This document shows positions 15,013 through 23,338 of a DNA stretch of 34,448 nt, in pieces. The stretch lies in contig NZ_JACTVI010000087.1 of assembly GCF_014495685.1 (NCBI RefSeq), forward strand, positions 1 through 34,448, read 5' to 3'. The DNA comes from Streptomyces sp. TRM68367. Its GTDB lineage: Bacteria > Actinomycetota > Actinomycetes > Streptomycetales > Streptomycetaceae. The position numbers and the translations under genes are program-made. Every line of letters starts with the position of its first letter. The first letter of the stretch is position 1. The notes under the pieces are model-generated. The model saw only the letters and a program-made list of their open reading frames with translations, was not told the DNA's origin and ran no database searches.

Positions 15013-16536
15013 TCAGCCGTGCACAGGTGAGTCCGGATGGTCCGGCTTCGTCCCGTGGAGGGCGGGTCGGTCGAGGTCTCCGACGGCCAGGTGGGCGAGG
15101 ACGACCTCGTAGAGGTCGCTGCCGCCGGCGAGCAGCTGGCGGGCCAGGACGGGCTCGGCGCTGCGGACGTGTTCGCGCACGGTCTGCGGGTGGACGCCGA
15201 GGGTCTGCGCGGCGCGTTCGGCGTTGCCGCCGGCGGCGATCCAGGTGCGCAGGGTGCGGCGCAGGTTGCGGGTGTCCGGGTCGAGGCGTCCCAGGAAGTC
15301 CTCGGCCCAGGTGCGCACCGCGGGTCCGGCCAGCGGGTCGGCGAGGCCGGGGGCGGGATGTCCGGTGTCGCCGGTGAGGGGCGCGTCCTGGAGGCCGGCC
15401 TGGGCGTTCAGCGCGAGGTGGACGACGGCGCGGGCGGTGAGGTCGGTGAAGTCCGTGCGCAGCAGGCCCTCGACGCGTTCCATGCGGGCGCGGACGGTGT
15501 TGCGGCTGACGCCGAGGATCTTGGCGGTGTTCACGGCGGTGAATTCGAGGCCGAGCCGGGTGGTGGCGAGGAGTTCCGCGCGGGTGTGGTGGGCGAGCGT
15601 GTCGAGGGGGTGCAGGACGCGGGCGGTCCAGGTGCGCAGGGCGGCCGGGTCCATCAGGCGCTCGGCGCGGGTGCGCTCGGCGTACACCGCGGTCCTGTCC
15701 GGCCGGAAGCGTGCGATGGCGAGGGCGCTGACGGCCTGTCCGTAGGCGGTGGCGGTGCGGGCGAGGCTGTGCCGGACGCTGCCGCCGAGGTAGGTGCCGG
15801 GGTGCCGTTCGACCAGCGACCGCAGGGCGGGGGCGAGGTCCTCGCGGGGGACGAGGACGATCACGTGCCCGTCGGTGGCCGGGCAGCGGACGACGAGGGC
15901 CTGTTCGTCGGTGGCGCCCAGGCACGCCTCGGCGAAGCGGTCGCGCTGCGCGGGGTCGGTCTCGACGACGTAGACGCACGCCGTGTCGGTGTCGAGCAGG
16001 CCGGGCCAGAGTCCGGCGGCGACGCGGCGCGCGGAGACCGTGTCCTCCACCATGAGCAGTTGCAGGACCGCCAGGCGCAGGTCGGCGGCGGCCCGTCTGA
16101 GCCGGTGTCCGGCAGCGGTGGACTCGTGGGCGGTCAGCAGGAGTTCGAGGACCTGGGCGGTGTGCGTGACGATGTCGGAGGTGTGCCGGTCGAACGGGGC
16201 CTCGCGGGAGACGGCGAGGACGCAGGACCTGGCCGGGTGCGGGTGCGGGTGGTCCACTTTCACCAGGCGCAGGTGGCTGCCCTGCCCCTGCCAGGCGGCG
16301 GAGGCGATCCGTCCGGTGGCGATGCCGGCGACGAGGTCCTGGTCCAGCGGCAGGCGGGGGCCGGCGAGCAGGGTGCCGGTGGCGTCCTGCAGGGACACGG
16401 ACGCGTGTGCGGTGCCGGCGAGCCAGGCGACGACCCTGCGGATGTCGCGGCCGGCCGGCCGCAAGTGGTCGAGCAGTTCCTGCGCCCACGCCGGCTGCCC
16501 GTCCGACTGCCGTATCGCGTCCTCTCTGCCTGTCAC
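15013..16536 (-). CDS. PucR-like transcriptional regulator with two C-terminal helix-turn-helix blocks
   Basis: The 507-residue protein has an N-terminal GAF/PAS-like sensor region (ASVSLQDATGTLLAGP, CVLAVSREAPFDRH), a central GGDEF-like CdaR region, then a PucR-type HTH: LEFTAVNTAKILGVSRNTVRARMERVEGLL. A second, similar HTH appears about 100 residues later: AAGGNAERAAQTLGVHPQTVREHV. Most PucR/CdaR proteins carry one such block, so the repeat is unusual. GTG 16536 is preceded by GAGGAG at good spacing. The ligand and target are unknown. Neighbouring genes on both sides belong to other units, with terminators between, so autoregulation or a distant target is possible. Confidence 0.75.
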   Translation of the reverse strand: MTGREDAIRQSDGQPAWAQELLDHLRPAGRDIRRVVAWLAGTAHASVSLQDATGTLLAGPRLPLDQDLVAGIATGRIASAAWQGQGSHLRLVKVDHPHPHPARSCVLAVSREAPFDRHTSDIVTHTAQVLELLLTAHESTAAGHRLRRAAADLRLAVLQLLMVEDTVSARRVAAGLWPGLLDTDTACVYVVETDPAQRDRFAEACLGATDEQALVVRCPATDGHVIVLVPREDLAPALRSLVERHPGTYLGGSVRHSLARTATAYGQAVSALAIARFRPDRTAVYAERTRAERLMDPAALRTWTARVLHPLDTLAHHTRAELLATTRLGLEFTAVNTAKILGVSRNTVRARMERVEGLLRTDFTDLTARAVVHLALNAQAGLQDAPLTGDTGHPAPGLADPLAGPAVRTWAEDFLGRLDPDTRNLRRTLRTWIAAGGNAERAAQTLGVHPQTVREHVRSAEPVLARQLLAGGSDLYEVVLAHLAVGDLDRPALHGTKPDHPDSPVHG

Positions 16537-16639
16537 CTCGGTGTTCTCCTCGTCGTGCAGTGCCGTCCCGCGGCCCCATCGGTGGACGGTACCTCACGGG
16601 TTCGCCTGGGCTCATGCCGCGCGCGCCGTAGGGGTTCTT

Positions 16640-16745
16640 GTGGCCTGCGCGAGTGCGGGCGCGCTGTGGCTTGGCGCGCCCACGCGGCGGAGCCGGGCAT
16701 CGACTCAGTCCCGCGCCCCTGGGTTGGCTCGCTCAGCCCTCGTTT
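16640..16745. repeat. Probable dispersed Streptomyces intergenic repeat
   Basis: The segment contains TGTGGCTTGGCGCGCCCACG, GCGGAGCCG and CCCGCGCCCCTG. From memory, very similar strings recur between genes throughout Streptomyces chromosomes. An 8-bp perfect stem GGGCGCGC / GCGCGCCC (16657-16664 / 16674-16681) sits in it. A function is not established; it may act as a terminator or simply be a spreading repeat. Confidence 0.5.
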
Positions 16746-16795
16746 TCAGAGGCGGCGTGCGCGGCCAGGGCGCGTGGGCGGCATAAGCTCGATGG

Positions 16796-17416
16796 ATGGC
16801 GAAGTACTACGACGTGCACCCCGACAATCCCCAGCCGCGCTCCATCGCCCAAGTCGCCGACGGTGTCCGTGCGGACGCGCTCATCGCGTATCCCACGGAC
16901 TCCTGCTACGCGCTGGGCTGCCGGCTGGGCAGCCGCGACGGCATCGACCGGATCCGGGCGATCCGCAAGCTGGACGACCGGCACCACTTCACCCTCGTGT
17001 GCCAGGACTTCGCGCAGCTCGGCCAGTTCGTGCGGGTCGACAACGACGTGTTCCGGGCGATCAAGGCGTCGACGCCCGGCAGCTACACGTTCATCCTGCC
17101 CGCGACGAAGGAGGTGCCACGCATGCTGCAGCATCCGAAGAAGAAGACGGTGGGCGTGCGCATCCCCGACCACGTGGTCACGCAGGCGCTGCTCGCCGAG
17201 CTGGGTGAGCCGCTGCTGTCCAGCACACTGCTGCTGCCCGGCGAGGAGGAGCCGATGACGCAGGGCTGGGAGATCAAGGACCGGCTCGACCATGTGCTGG
17301 ACGCGGTGGTGGACTCCGGGGACTGCGGTACCGAGCCGACGACGGTCATCGACTTCTCCGGCGGGGAGGCCGAGATCGTGCGGCACGGCGGGGGCGACAC
17401 CGCGCGGTTCGAGTAA
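16796..17416 (+). CDS. YciO/Sua5/YrdC-family protein (threonylcarbamoyl-AMP synthase-like)
   Basis: The 206-residue product has the YrdC fold motifs: an early GVRADALIAYPTDSCYALGC (the KxR...PTDTxYGL region), RIRAIRKLDDRHHFTLVCQ (family K-R-x2-KP), GSYTFILPATKEVP and TVGVRIPDH. This is the short YciO subgroup without the Sua5 C-terminal domain. Sua5/TsaC make threonylcarbamoyl-AMP for the tRNA t6A modification. YciO proteins are paralogues whose role in that reaction is uncertain, so I would not call this the essential TsaC. It begins at ATG 16796 and is monocistronic. Confidence 0.82.
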   Translation: MAKYYDVHPDNPQPRSIAQVADGVRADALIAYPTDSCYALGCRLGSRDGIDRIRAIRKLDDRHHFTLVCQDFAQLGQFVRVDNDVFRAIKASTPGSYTFILPATKEVPRMLQHPKKKTVGVRIPDHVVTQALLAELGEPLLSSTLLLPGEEEPMTQGWEIKDRLDHVLDAVVDSGDCGTEPTTVIDFSGGEAEIVRHGGGDTARFE

Positions 17417-17472
17417 CCGGTTCCCCAAGATCCGGACAAGGGGCTCCCAAGCAGGCGTTCGGCGGCGGGGGC

Positions 17473-17486
17473 GGGCGGAAACGCCC
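17473..17486 (+). terminator. Small GNRA-loop hairpin after the yciO-like gene
   Basis: GGGCG-GAAA-CGCCC at 17473-17486 forms a five-pair stem closed by a stable GAAA tetraloop. It is short for a terminator but correctly placed between two genes of the same orientation. Confidence 0.3.
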
Positions 17487-17571
17487 TTGCCGGGGCGTGC
17501 CACGATGGCCATGATCCGCCCGTCACGGGACGGGTCATCGGCGACATTCCCCACAGAGAGGCAGCCCAGTC

Positions 17572-18327
17572 ATGACCGCCGTACAGGCAACCGCTGTCGA
17601 CGTCCCCACCGAGGACGGCACCGCCGACGCGTATCTGGCGCACCCCGGCGACGGGGGCCCGCATCCCGCAGTGCTGCTCTACATGGACGCCTTCGGGCTG
17701 CGGCCACGACTGAAGGCCATGGCCGACCGGCTGGCGGGCGCCGGGTACACGGTGCTGGTGCCCAACGTGTTCTACCGGCACGGGCGCGCGCCCGTGGTCG
17801 AGATGCCCGAGTTCATCGATCCGGGAGCACGGCCGGAGATCTTCGAACGGCTGCGCCCGATCATGCAGGACCTGACGCCGGAGCAGGCGATGCGCGACGC
17901 CGGTGCGTATCTGCGCTGGCTGGCGGAGTGTCCGGCGGCGGCCGACGGGCCGGTGGCGCTGACCGGCTACTGCATGGGCGCGGGGCTCGCCCTGCGCACC
18001 GCAGGCACGTACCCGGACCGGGTGGCGGCCGCGGCCGGCTTCCACGGCGGCCGACTCGCGACGGACGCGCCGGACAGCCCGCACCTGGTGGCCGAACGCG
18101 TTACCGCCGAGCTGTACTTCGGCCACGCCGACGACGACCCCTCGCTTCCGCCGGAGCAGATCGCCCGCCTGGAGGAGGCGCTGACCGCGGCGGGCGTACG
18201 GCACCGCTGCGAGATCTACGCGGGCGCCGGCCACGGTTACACGCAGGCCGACACCTCCGCGTACGACGAGGCGGCGGAGGAGCGGCACTGGGCGGCGCTG
18301 CTCGACCTGCTGAAGCGGACGCTCTGA
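17572..18327 (+). CDS. Dienelactone hydrolase family protein
   Basis: The 251-residue cytoplasmic alpha/beta hydrolase has the DLH pattern. An early conserved acid is in YMDAFGLRP. The nucleophile Cys134 is in TGYCMGAGLA (family GxCxGG), the acid is in FGHADDDPSLP, and the histidine is in GAGHGYTQ. DLH-type enzymes open lactone rings such as dienelactone in chloroaromatic breakdown, but most actinobacterial members have no assigned substrate and no aromatic-degradation genes are nearby. ATG 17572 follows GAGAGG at about ten bases. A hairpin at 18369 ends the unit. Confidence 0.85.
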   Translation: MTAVQATAVDVPTEDGTADAYLAHPGDGGPHPAVLLYMDAFGLRPRLKAMADRLAGAGYTVLVPNVFYRHGRAPVVEMPEFIDPGARPEIFERLRPIMQDLTPEQAMRDAGAYLRWLAECPAAADGPVALTGYCMGAGLALRTAGTYPDRVAAAAGFHGGRLATDAPDSPHLVAERVTAELYFGHADDDPSLPPEQIARLEEALTAAGVRHRCEIYAGAGHGYTQADTSAYDEAAEERHWAALLDLLKRTL

Positions 18328-18368
18328 CCGCCCGCGGACGCGGACACGGATTGCAAACACGAACGATT

Positions 18369-18393
18369 CCCCGTCCCGGTGGGTTCCCGGGAC
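18369..18393 (+). terminator. Hairpin after the DLH-like gene
   Basis: CCGTCCCGG (18369-18377) and CCGGGACGG (18385-18393) form a perfect nine-pair stem with a seven-base loop, 41 bases past the stop. The rest of the spacer up to 18585 is comparatively AT-rich and likely carries the promoter of the MHYT gene. Confidence 0.6.
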
Positions 18394-18585
18394 GGAGTTC
18401 GGACGCAATCACGGGAGGGCCTGCCCGCGACGAAAACCCCTCAATGTGGCTTGATTTCATCGCCGCGTGACCAAAGTGAATCGGCAATGCTTCAAACTTC
18501 ATCGACTACTGGCGGTAAGCCCTTGCATTTGCCCCGTAGACCTGGCTTCCTGCAAGAAGCCTTGACTCGGGGGGAGTTGGCGCAC

Positions 18586-19524
18586 ATGGACGGCACGGTC
18601 GACGGGTTCCGCTACGGGGCGGTGACCCCGGTGGCGGCGTATCTGATGGCTTGCTTAGGCGGAGCGCTGGGGCTCCGCTGCATTGTCCGGTCTCTGCTCA
18701 ACCAGCAGTCCTGGAAACCCGGTTGGCTGGCGCTGGGCGCCGCGTCGATCGGCTGCGGCATCTGGACGATGCACTTCATCGCCGTGATCGGCTTCCAGGT
18801 CGAGGAGACCCGGATCCGCTACGACGTGCCGACGACCGTGCTCAGTCTCGCCGTGGCGGTCGTCGTGGTCGGCATCGGCGTGTTCACCGTGGGCTACCGC
18901 GGTGCGAGCACCAGCACGCTGGCCGTCGCGGGCGTCGTCACCGGTCTCGGGGTCGCCGCGATGCACTATCTGGGCATGGCCGCGATGCGGCTGGACGGGG
19001 ACATCCGCTACGACGCGTTCACCGTCGGGCTCTCCATCCTGATCGCGATCGTCGCCGCGACGGCCGCGCTGTGGTCGGCCGTCACGGTCCGCGGCTTCCT
19101 CACGAGCCTCGGCGCCAGCCTGGTCATGGGGGTGGCCGTGTCCGGTATGCACTACACGGGGATGTCCGCGGTCAGCGTGCATGTGCACGACACCGCCGGC
19201 GAGTCCTGGGCCGGTGACTCGCCGGCCTCGCTACTGCTGCCCATGCTGCTCGGGCCGATCATCTTCCTGGTGCTGGCCGGGGTGGTCGTGATGTTCGACC
19301 CGCTCCTGGTGCTGGGCGAGAGTGACCTGAACAGGTCCGCCGCGGCCCGGCGTTCCGGCGGCGGCGCCGGCTGGGGCACGACCGACTCCGGGTCGCTCTT
19401 CGAGGGACGCGTCTCGCGGTCACAGACGCACTCGGCTCCTTCGGGCAGGCCGGACTCCGCCCCGGTTCGCCAGGGGGCGTCCTCGTACTCGCACGAGGCC
19501 TCCATGCGCGGCCACGAGTGGTGA
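18586..19524 (+). CDS. MHYT-domain integral membrane sensor protein
   Basis: The 312-residue product has seven predicted membrane helices in the first 240 residues and three MHYT-type motifs at helix ends: IWTMHFIAVIG, AAMHYLGMAA and SGMHYTGMSA. In the family these Met and His residues are proposed to bind copper and sense a diatomic gas. Many family members carry GGDEF/EAL output domains; this one ends in a disordered Ser/Gly/Arg tail with no output domain, so it must signal through a partner or act otherwise. ATG 18586 follows GGGGGAG. The upstream open frame to 18379 is not coding-like. It stands 90 bases before the phosphoesterase gene. Confidence 0.82.
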   Translation: MDGTVDGFRYGAVTPVAAYLMACLGGALGLRCIVRSLLNQQSWKPGWLALGAASIGCGIWTMHFIAVIGFQVEETRIRYDVPTTVLSLAVAVVVVGIGVFTVGYRGASTSTLAVAGVVTGLGVAAMHYLGMAAMRLDGDIRYDAFTVGLSILIAIVAATAALWSAVTVRGFLTSLGASLVMGVAVSGMHYTGMSAVSVHVHDTAGESWAGDSPASLLLPMLLGPIIFLVLAGVVVMFDPLLVLGESDLNRSAAARRSGGGAGWGTTDSGSLFEGRVSRSQTHSAPSGRPDSAPVRQGASSYSHEASMRGHEW

Positions 19525-19614
19525 CGGCCCGACACCAGCAGGGCTCCATTTCCTGAGAGTTCTGGAGATCACCCCAACTCTGCCCCTCAACAGTCCAGTT
19601 GTTACGGTGCACCA

Positions 19615-21123
19615 GTGTCTGACTCTTCACGCGATACAGCCGAGGGTGCCGGCTGGAGCGCCACCGCGGAACGCGGCACGTACCAGCAGCTGATGCCGCC
19701 CCGCGTCGAGAAGCTCTCCTGGCTCAGCCCCAAGACGCTGTGGGCGGCCCGCAACGGGGTGCTGGCCTCCTGGTTCGGCGACCCCACGGGCCGTACCCGC
19801 AGCCGCTGGGTGGGACAGCGGGCGGCCGCCGGCGCACCGGCGGACAAGGTGATCCGGCGCGACGATCCGGACCGCTTCTCCTTCCTGGTCATCGGCGACA
19901 CCGGGGAGGGCGACGAGCCCCAGTACGCCGTTGTCCCGGGGCTTCTGAAGGCGGGTCAGCACACCAGCTTCGCGGTCGTCGCCAGCGACGTGATCTACCC
20001 GGTCGGCAGTGCGGACGACTACGGCACGAAGTTCTTCCAGCCGTACCAGGACTACCAGGCGCCGATCTACGCGATACCCGGCAACCACGACTGGTACGAG
20101 GACCTCGGCGCCTTCATGCGCGTCTTCTGCGACGACGCCCCGCCGCTCCCGCCCGAGCCCGGGCCGCGCCCCCTGACCCGCGCCTGGCTGCGCTCACTGC
20201 TGTGGCACCGGCCGCGCCCCGACGACGGCCAACACCTCTCAGAGGCACGGAAGTTGCGCTCCGGCCCGGCACAGCAGGCCGTGCAGCCGGGCCCGTACTG
20301 GGCGATCGACGCCGGGCCGGTGCGGATCATAGGGATCGACACGGGGCTGCTGGGCACCCTCGACGCCGAGCAGGGGGCCTGGCTGCGGGAGGTGTCCCGA
20401 GGGCCGCGGCCGAAGATCCTCGTCACGGGCTCGCCCCTGTACGTGGACGGCGAGCACCATCCGTGCCCCATCGACGGAGGCGGCACCGTCGACGCGATCG
20501 TCCGCGACCCGGACCACCACTACGTCGCGGCGATAGGCGGCGACATCCACAACTACCAGCGCTACCCGGTGCGGTTGGCCGACGGCCGCACCCTGCAGTA
20601 CGTGGTCGCGGGCGGCGGCGGAGCGTTCATGCACGCCACCCACACCATCCCCCGGATCTCCGTCGCGGGCGTCACCGAGCGGGACTTCCGCTGCTACCCG
20701 CTGCGCGGCGACTCCCTCGCCTTCTACAGCCGGCTCTACGGCCGCCGGCTGCGCCTGCGCCGCTTCTTCACGCTCACCGAGGCCGAGGCGTTGGCCGTGA
20801 TCGCCGAGCGTCTCGGCATCCCGCCGACCCGGGCGCCGGGCGCGTCCGCCCGTGTGACGCGGCGGGTCCGCCTGGTCGCCGGTCTGCTGGGCACCGGTCG
20901 CCGCCCCGACCGCGCCAAGCGCTTCCGGCTGCCCGTGCGCAAGATCTACACGCAGCTGTTCTCGCCGAGTTCGGCGACCTACAGCCCGCCGTTCTTCAAG
21001 TGCTTCCTGCGCCTGGACGTCTCCCCCGAGGCGGTCCGGCTGCGCTGCCACGCGGCCACGGGCCATCGCGCACAGGAAGTCGACCCGCCCGTCGAGGACG
21101 AGGTGACGATCCCCCTGGTCTGA
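19615..21123 (+). CDS. Calcineurin-like metallophosphoesterase
   Basis: The 502-residue soluble protein has a two-metal phosphoesterase core: FLVIGDTGEGDE (first Asp), AVVASDVIYPVGSADDY (second metal Asp), IPGNHDWYED (GNHD), and GGDIHNYQRYPV (late GxH). Family members cleave phosphomono- or diesters; the substrate is not evident. About 100 residues on either side of the core are unique, including a C-terminal KIYTQLFSPSSATYSPPFFK. The start is GTG 19615 with no recognisable ribosome binding site, so a leaderless transcript is possible. The short distance from the MHYT gene may mean co-transcription. Confidence 0.85.
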   Translation: MSDSSRDTAEGAGWSATAERGTYQQLMPPRVEKLSWLSPKTLWAARNGVLASWFGDPTGRTRSRWVGQRAAAGAPADKVIRRDDPDRFSFLVIGDTGEGDEPQYAVVPGLLKAGQHTSFAVVASDVIYPVGSADDYGTKFFQPYQDYQAPIYAIPGNHDWYEDLGAFMRVFCDDAPPLPPEPGPRPLTRAWLRSLLWHRPRPDDGQHLSEARKLRSGPAQQAVQPGPYWAIDAGPVRIIGIDTGLLGTLDAEQGAWLREVSRGPRPKILVTGSPLYVDGEHHPCPIDGGGTVDAIVRDPDHHYVAAIGGDIHNYQRYPVRLADGRTLQYVVAGGGGAFMHATHTIPRISVAGVTERDFRCYPLRGDSLAFYSRLYGRRLRLRRFFTLTEAEALAVIAERLGIPPTRAPGASARVTRRVRLVAGLLGTGRRPDRAKRFRLPVRKIYTQLFSPSSATYSPPFFKCFLRLDVSPEAVRLRCHAATGHRAQEVDPPVEDEVTIPLV

Positions 21124-21203
21124 GGGGGCGGGGCGGGAACACCGCTGGTCGTGGTCCGGTTGGCACTGCCGTACGACGTTGAACGACGAACGACGGAGGG
21201 CCC

Positions 21204-21643
21204 GTGCCCCCGACCTCACGACCGCTCAGCAAGCTGGGCTTCCTGACCATCGGGCTGTTCGACGAGGCGGACCCGCGCCACGGTCACGAGTCCACGCTCG
21301 ACCTCATCGAGCTGGGCGAGCGGCTCGGCTTCGACAGCGCCTGGGTGCTCCACCGCCATCTGCAGTACGGCATCTCCTCCCCCGTCGCCGTCCTGGCCGC
21401 CGCCTCGCAGCGCACCCGCCGGATCGAACTCGGCACCGCGGTCATCCCGTTGGGGTGGGAGAACCCACTGCGGCTGGCCGAGGATCTGGCGACGGTGGAC
21501 CTGCTGTCCGGCGGCCGCCTCAACCCGGGCGTGAGTGTCGGCCCGCCGACGCACTACGAGCAGGTCAAGGGCCGCTGTATCCGGACTCGGCCGACATGGC
21601 GACAAAGCTCGGTCCGGCGCTGGGGTGGCGGCCCGCCGCCTGA
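21204..21643 (+). pseudogene. Luciferase-like (LLM) flavin monooxygenase, frameshifted and truncated
   Basis: GTG 21204 behind GGAGGG opens a clear LLM N-terminus: LSKLGFLTIGLFDEADPRHG, LGERLGFDSAWVLHRHL, RRIELGTAVIPLGWENPLRL and LLSGGRLNPGVSVGPPTHY. At about 21573 the frame is lost: EQVKGR continues as LYPDSAD only in the other frame, which a single missing G explains. Homology then stops after SADMATK, and that frame ends at 21643, next to the stop of the convergent TauD gene. About the last two thirds of the usual length is missing, so the gene is dead whatever the frameshift's origin. Confidence 0.75.
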
Positions 21644-22618
21644 TCACCAGCGGCCGGGTTCGCTGCCGACGATCACCTCGGACGGCCTGCCGTCGGCCCC
21701 GACCGGCACGTCTCCGGCGAGCATCACGCGGTGCATGATCCGCGGGTGGTCGAGGTGGGCGGTGTCGCTCGGGGCCAGGTGGATGGTGGCCCGGTTGTCC
21801 CAGAAGGCGACGCTGCCCGGCTCCCAGCGGAAGCGGACGGTGTACTCGGGCCGGGTCGCCTGCTCCACCAGCATGTCGAGGATCGCGCGGCTCTCGGCCC
21901 GGGACAGGCCGGTGATCTGCTCGACGTAGTAGGGGTTGACGAGCAGCACCCGCTCCCCCGTCTCCGGGTGGACGCGCACGAGCGGGTGCTCGGTGGCGAT
22001 CTGGTGGTCCAGCAGGTGGCGGACGTAGGCGTCGTCGCCGGGGCGGGGCTGGTAGCCGACCCCGAGCCGGTGCTCGGCGCGCAGTCCGTCGACGAACGCG
22101 CGCACCGGCGCGGACAGTCCGGCGTACGCGGCCACCAGGCTGGACCAGGTGGTGTCGCCGCCGTACGGCGGGACGGTGTCGGCGCGCAGGATCGTCGCGG
22201 CGGGCGGGTCGACGCGGGCGCCGTGGTCGCAGTGCCAGCCGCGCAGCAGCGTGTGCCGGCGGCGGTGCAGCCACTCGTCGCGGTCCATGCCGTACCGCCC
22301 GCCCAGCTCCAGTCGGTCGGCGGTGGTCTCGATCTCGGGGACGTCGGGCGGCGAGGCCGTGCCGCGCCGCCGCAGCACGACCGGTTCGCCGAACCGGCGG
22401 GCGAACGCCACGTGCCGGGCGTGGTCGAGGCGCTGTCCCCGGAAGAACACCACCTTCCAGCGCAGCACCGCCGCCCGGATGGCGCCGATCACGGCTTCGT
22501 CGAGGTCACCGGCCAGGTCGACGCCGGTGATCTCGGCTCCGATGTGCCCGGCGGCCGGCCGCACCTCGATCCCCGCGGCCTGGTCCGCACCCTCGGCGGT
22601 GGCCCTGTCCGTCGTCAT
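21644..22618 (-). CDS. TauD/TfdA-family Fe(II)/2-oxoglutarate dioxygenase
   Basis: The 324-residue product has the family layout: an N-terminal GAEITGVDLAGDL, KVVFFRGQRLDHARHVAFAR, then the iron motif GWHCDHGA (His129, Asp131). The distal His and 2-oxoglutarate-binding Arg lie in the C-terminal HPRIMHRVML and GSVAFWDNRATIHLAP segments. Such enzymes hydroxylate or cleave sulfonates, alpha-amino or alkyl acids using 2-oxoglutarate. ATG 22618 is preceded by GGGAGG. No sulfonate transporter is near. The flanking LLM and kinase genes are both broken, so this may be the survivor of a formerly larger cluster. Confidence 0.87.
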   Translation of the reverse strand: MTTDRATAEGADQAAGIEVRPAAGHIGAEITGVDLAGDLDEAVIGAIRAAVLRWKVVFFRGQRLDHARHVAFARRFGEPVVLRRRGTASPPDVPEIETTADRLELGGRYGMDRDEWLHRRRHTLLRGWHCDHGARVDPPAATILRADTVPPYGGDTTWSSLVAAYAGLSAPVRAFVDGLRAEHRLGVGYQPRPGDDAYVRHLLDHQIATEHPLVRVHPETGERVLLVNPYYVEQITGLSRAESRAILDMLVEQATRPEYTVRFRWEPGSVAFWDNRATIHLAPSDTAHLDHPRIMHRVMLAGDVPVGADGRPSEVIVGSEPGRW

Positions 22619-22714
22619 GCGCACCCTCCCTCGGTCGCCCCCCGGAACCGGCCCCGTGCGGGCCGGGCCCTGGGAAAGATCGTGACAGTGATCGCCGTAC
22701 GGGGCGACAGGGCC

Positions 22715-23320
22715 TCACCGGCCGATGGGCGCGTTCAGCGTGTCCAGGACGGTCTCCACGACGTCGGCCGGGGACCGGCCGCCGGTGTCGACGCGGATCA
22801 GGCCGTATGCGTCGACGGCCTCGGTCATCAGCTGCTGGAAGCGTGCGGTGTGGGCCAGGAACCGGCCGATCAGGTGCCGTTCGGCGTCCGTGGCCTGCGG
22901 ACAGTGCCCGGCGGCACGCACGCGGGCGGCGAGGACCGCCTCGTCCGCTGTGAGCCCCACCGCCCGCGCGTTCGGCAGGGTCAGCCCGGCCACGCGGGCG
23001 GGCCGCAGTGCGGAACCCTCCAGGACGAGGCCGGGCCCGGCGCCGCGCGTGCTCGCCGATCAGGTCCTCGATGCGCGGCCACAGGCGGGCGTAGTGGTCG
23101 GGCACCGACGCGATCAGCTCCTCGACGGGGAGGTGCCGTAGTGCTCGGCGACGTACGGCGCCACCTCGTGCTCCGGGGTGCGCCAGGGGCGTCCCGGGTG
23201 GCGGACCAGGCCGTCGGTCGAGCGGCACGCGAAGCCGAGCCGGCCGGCGACGGCCCGCGCGACGGTCGACGTGCCGGTGTGGGACGTCCCCCCGATGAGT
23301 ACCACGCGCCCGCCTCCCAT
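22715..23320 (-). pseudogene. P-loop kinase-like protein, two frameshifts and Walker A lysine lost
   Basis: ATG 23320 starts VVLIGGTSHTGTSTVARAVA, a Walker A loop in which the essential Lys of GxxxxGK[ST] is Thr (ACG). The frame breaks near 23135: HYGTSPSRS* continues as HLPVEELIASVPDHYARLW in another frame, consistent with a single missing C. It breaks again near 23055, between IGEHARR and GPGLVLEGSALRPA. The end, AVGLTADEAVLAARVRAAG to LDTLNAPIGR, is in a third frame and stops at 22715. Intact homologues recalled from Streptomyces carry GGTSHTGKST and are small ATP-dependent kinase-like proteins of unknown substrate. Three independent lesions support a true pseudogene. Confidence 0.75.
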
Positions 23321-23338
23321 TCGGCGATCCGACAGGGC

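Noticed and set aside
15037..17208. Long plus-strand frame of 723 codons
   Set aside because: It is antisense to the PucR-like gene and then overlaps the YciO gene out of frame; no motifs.
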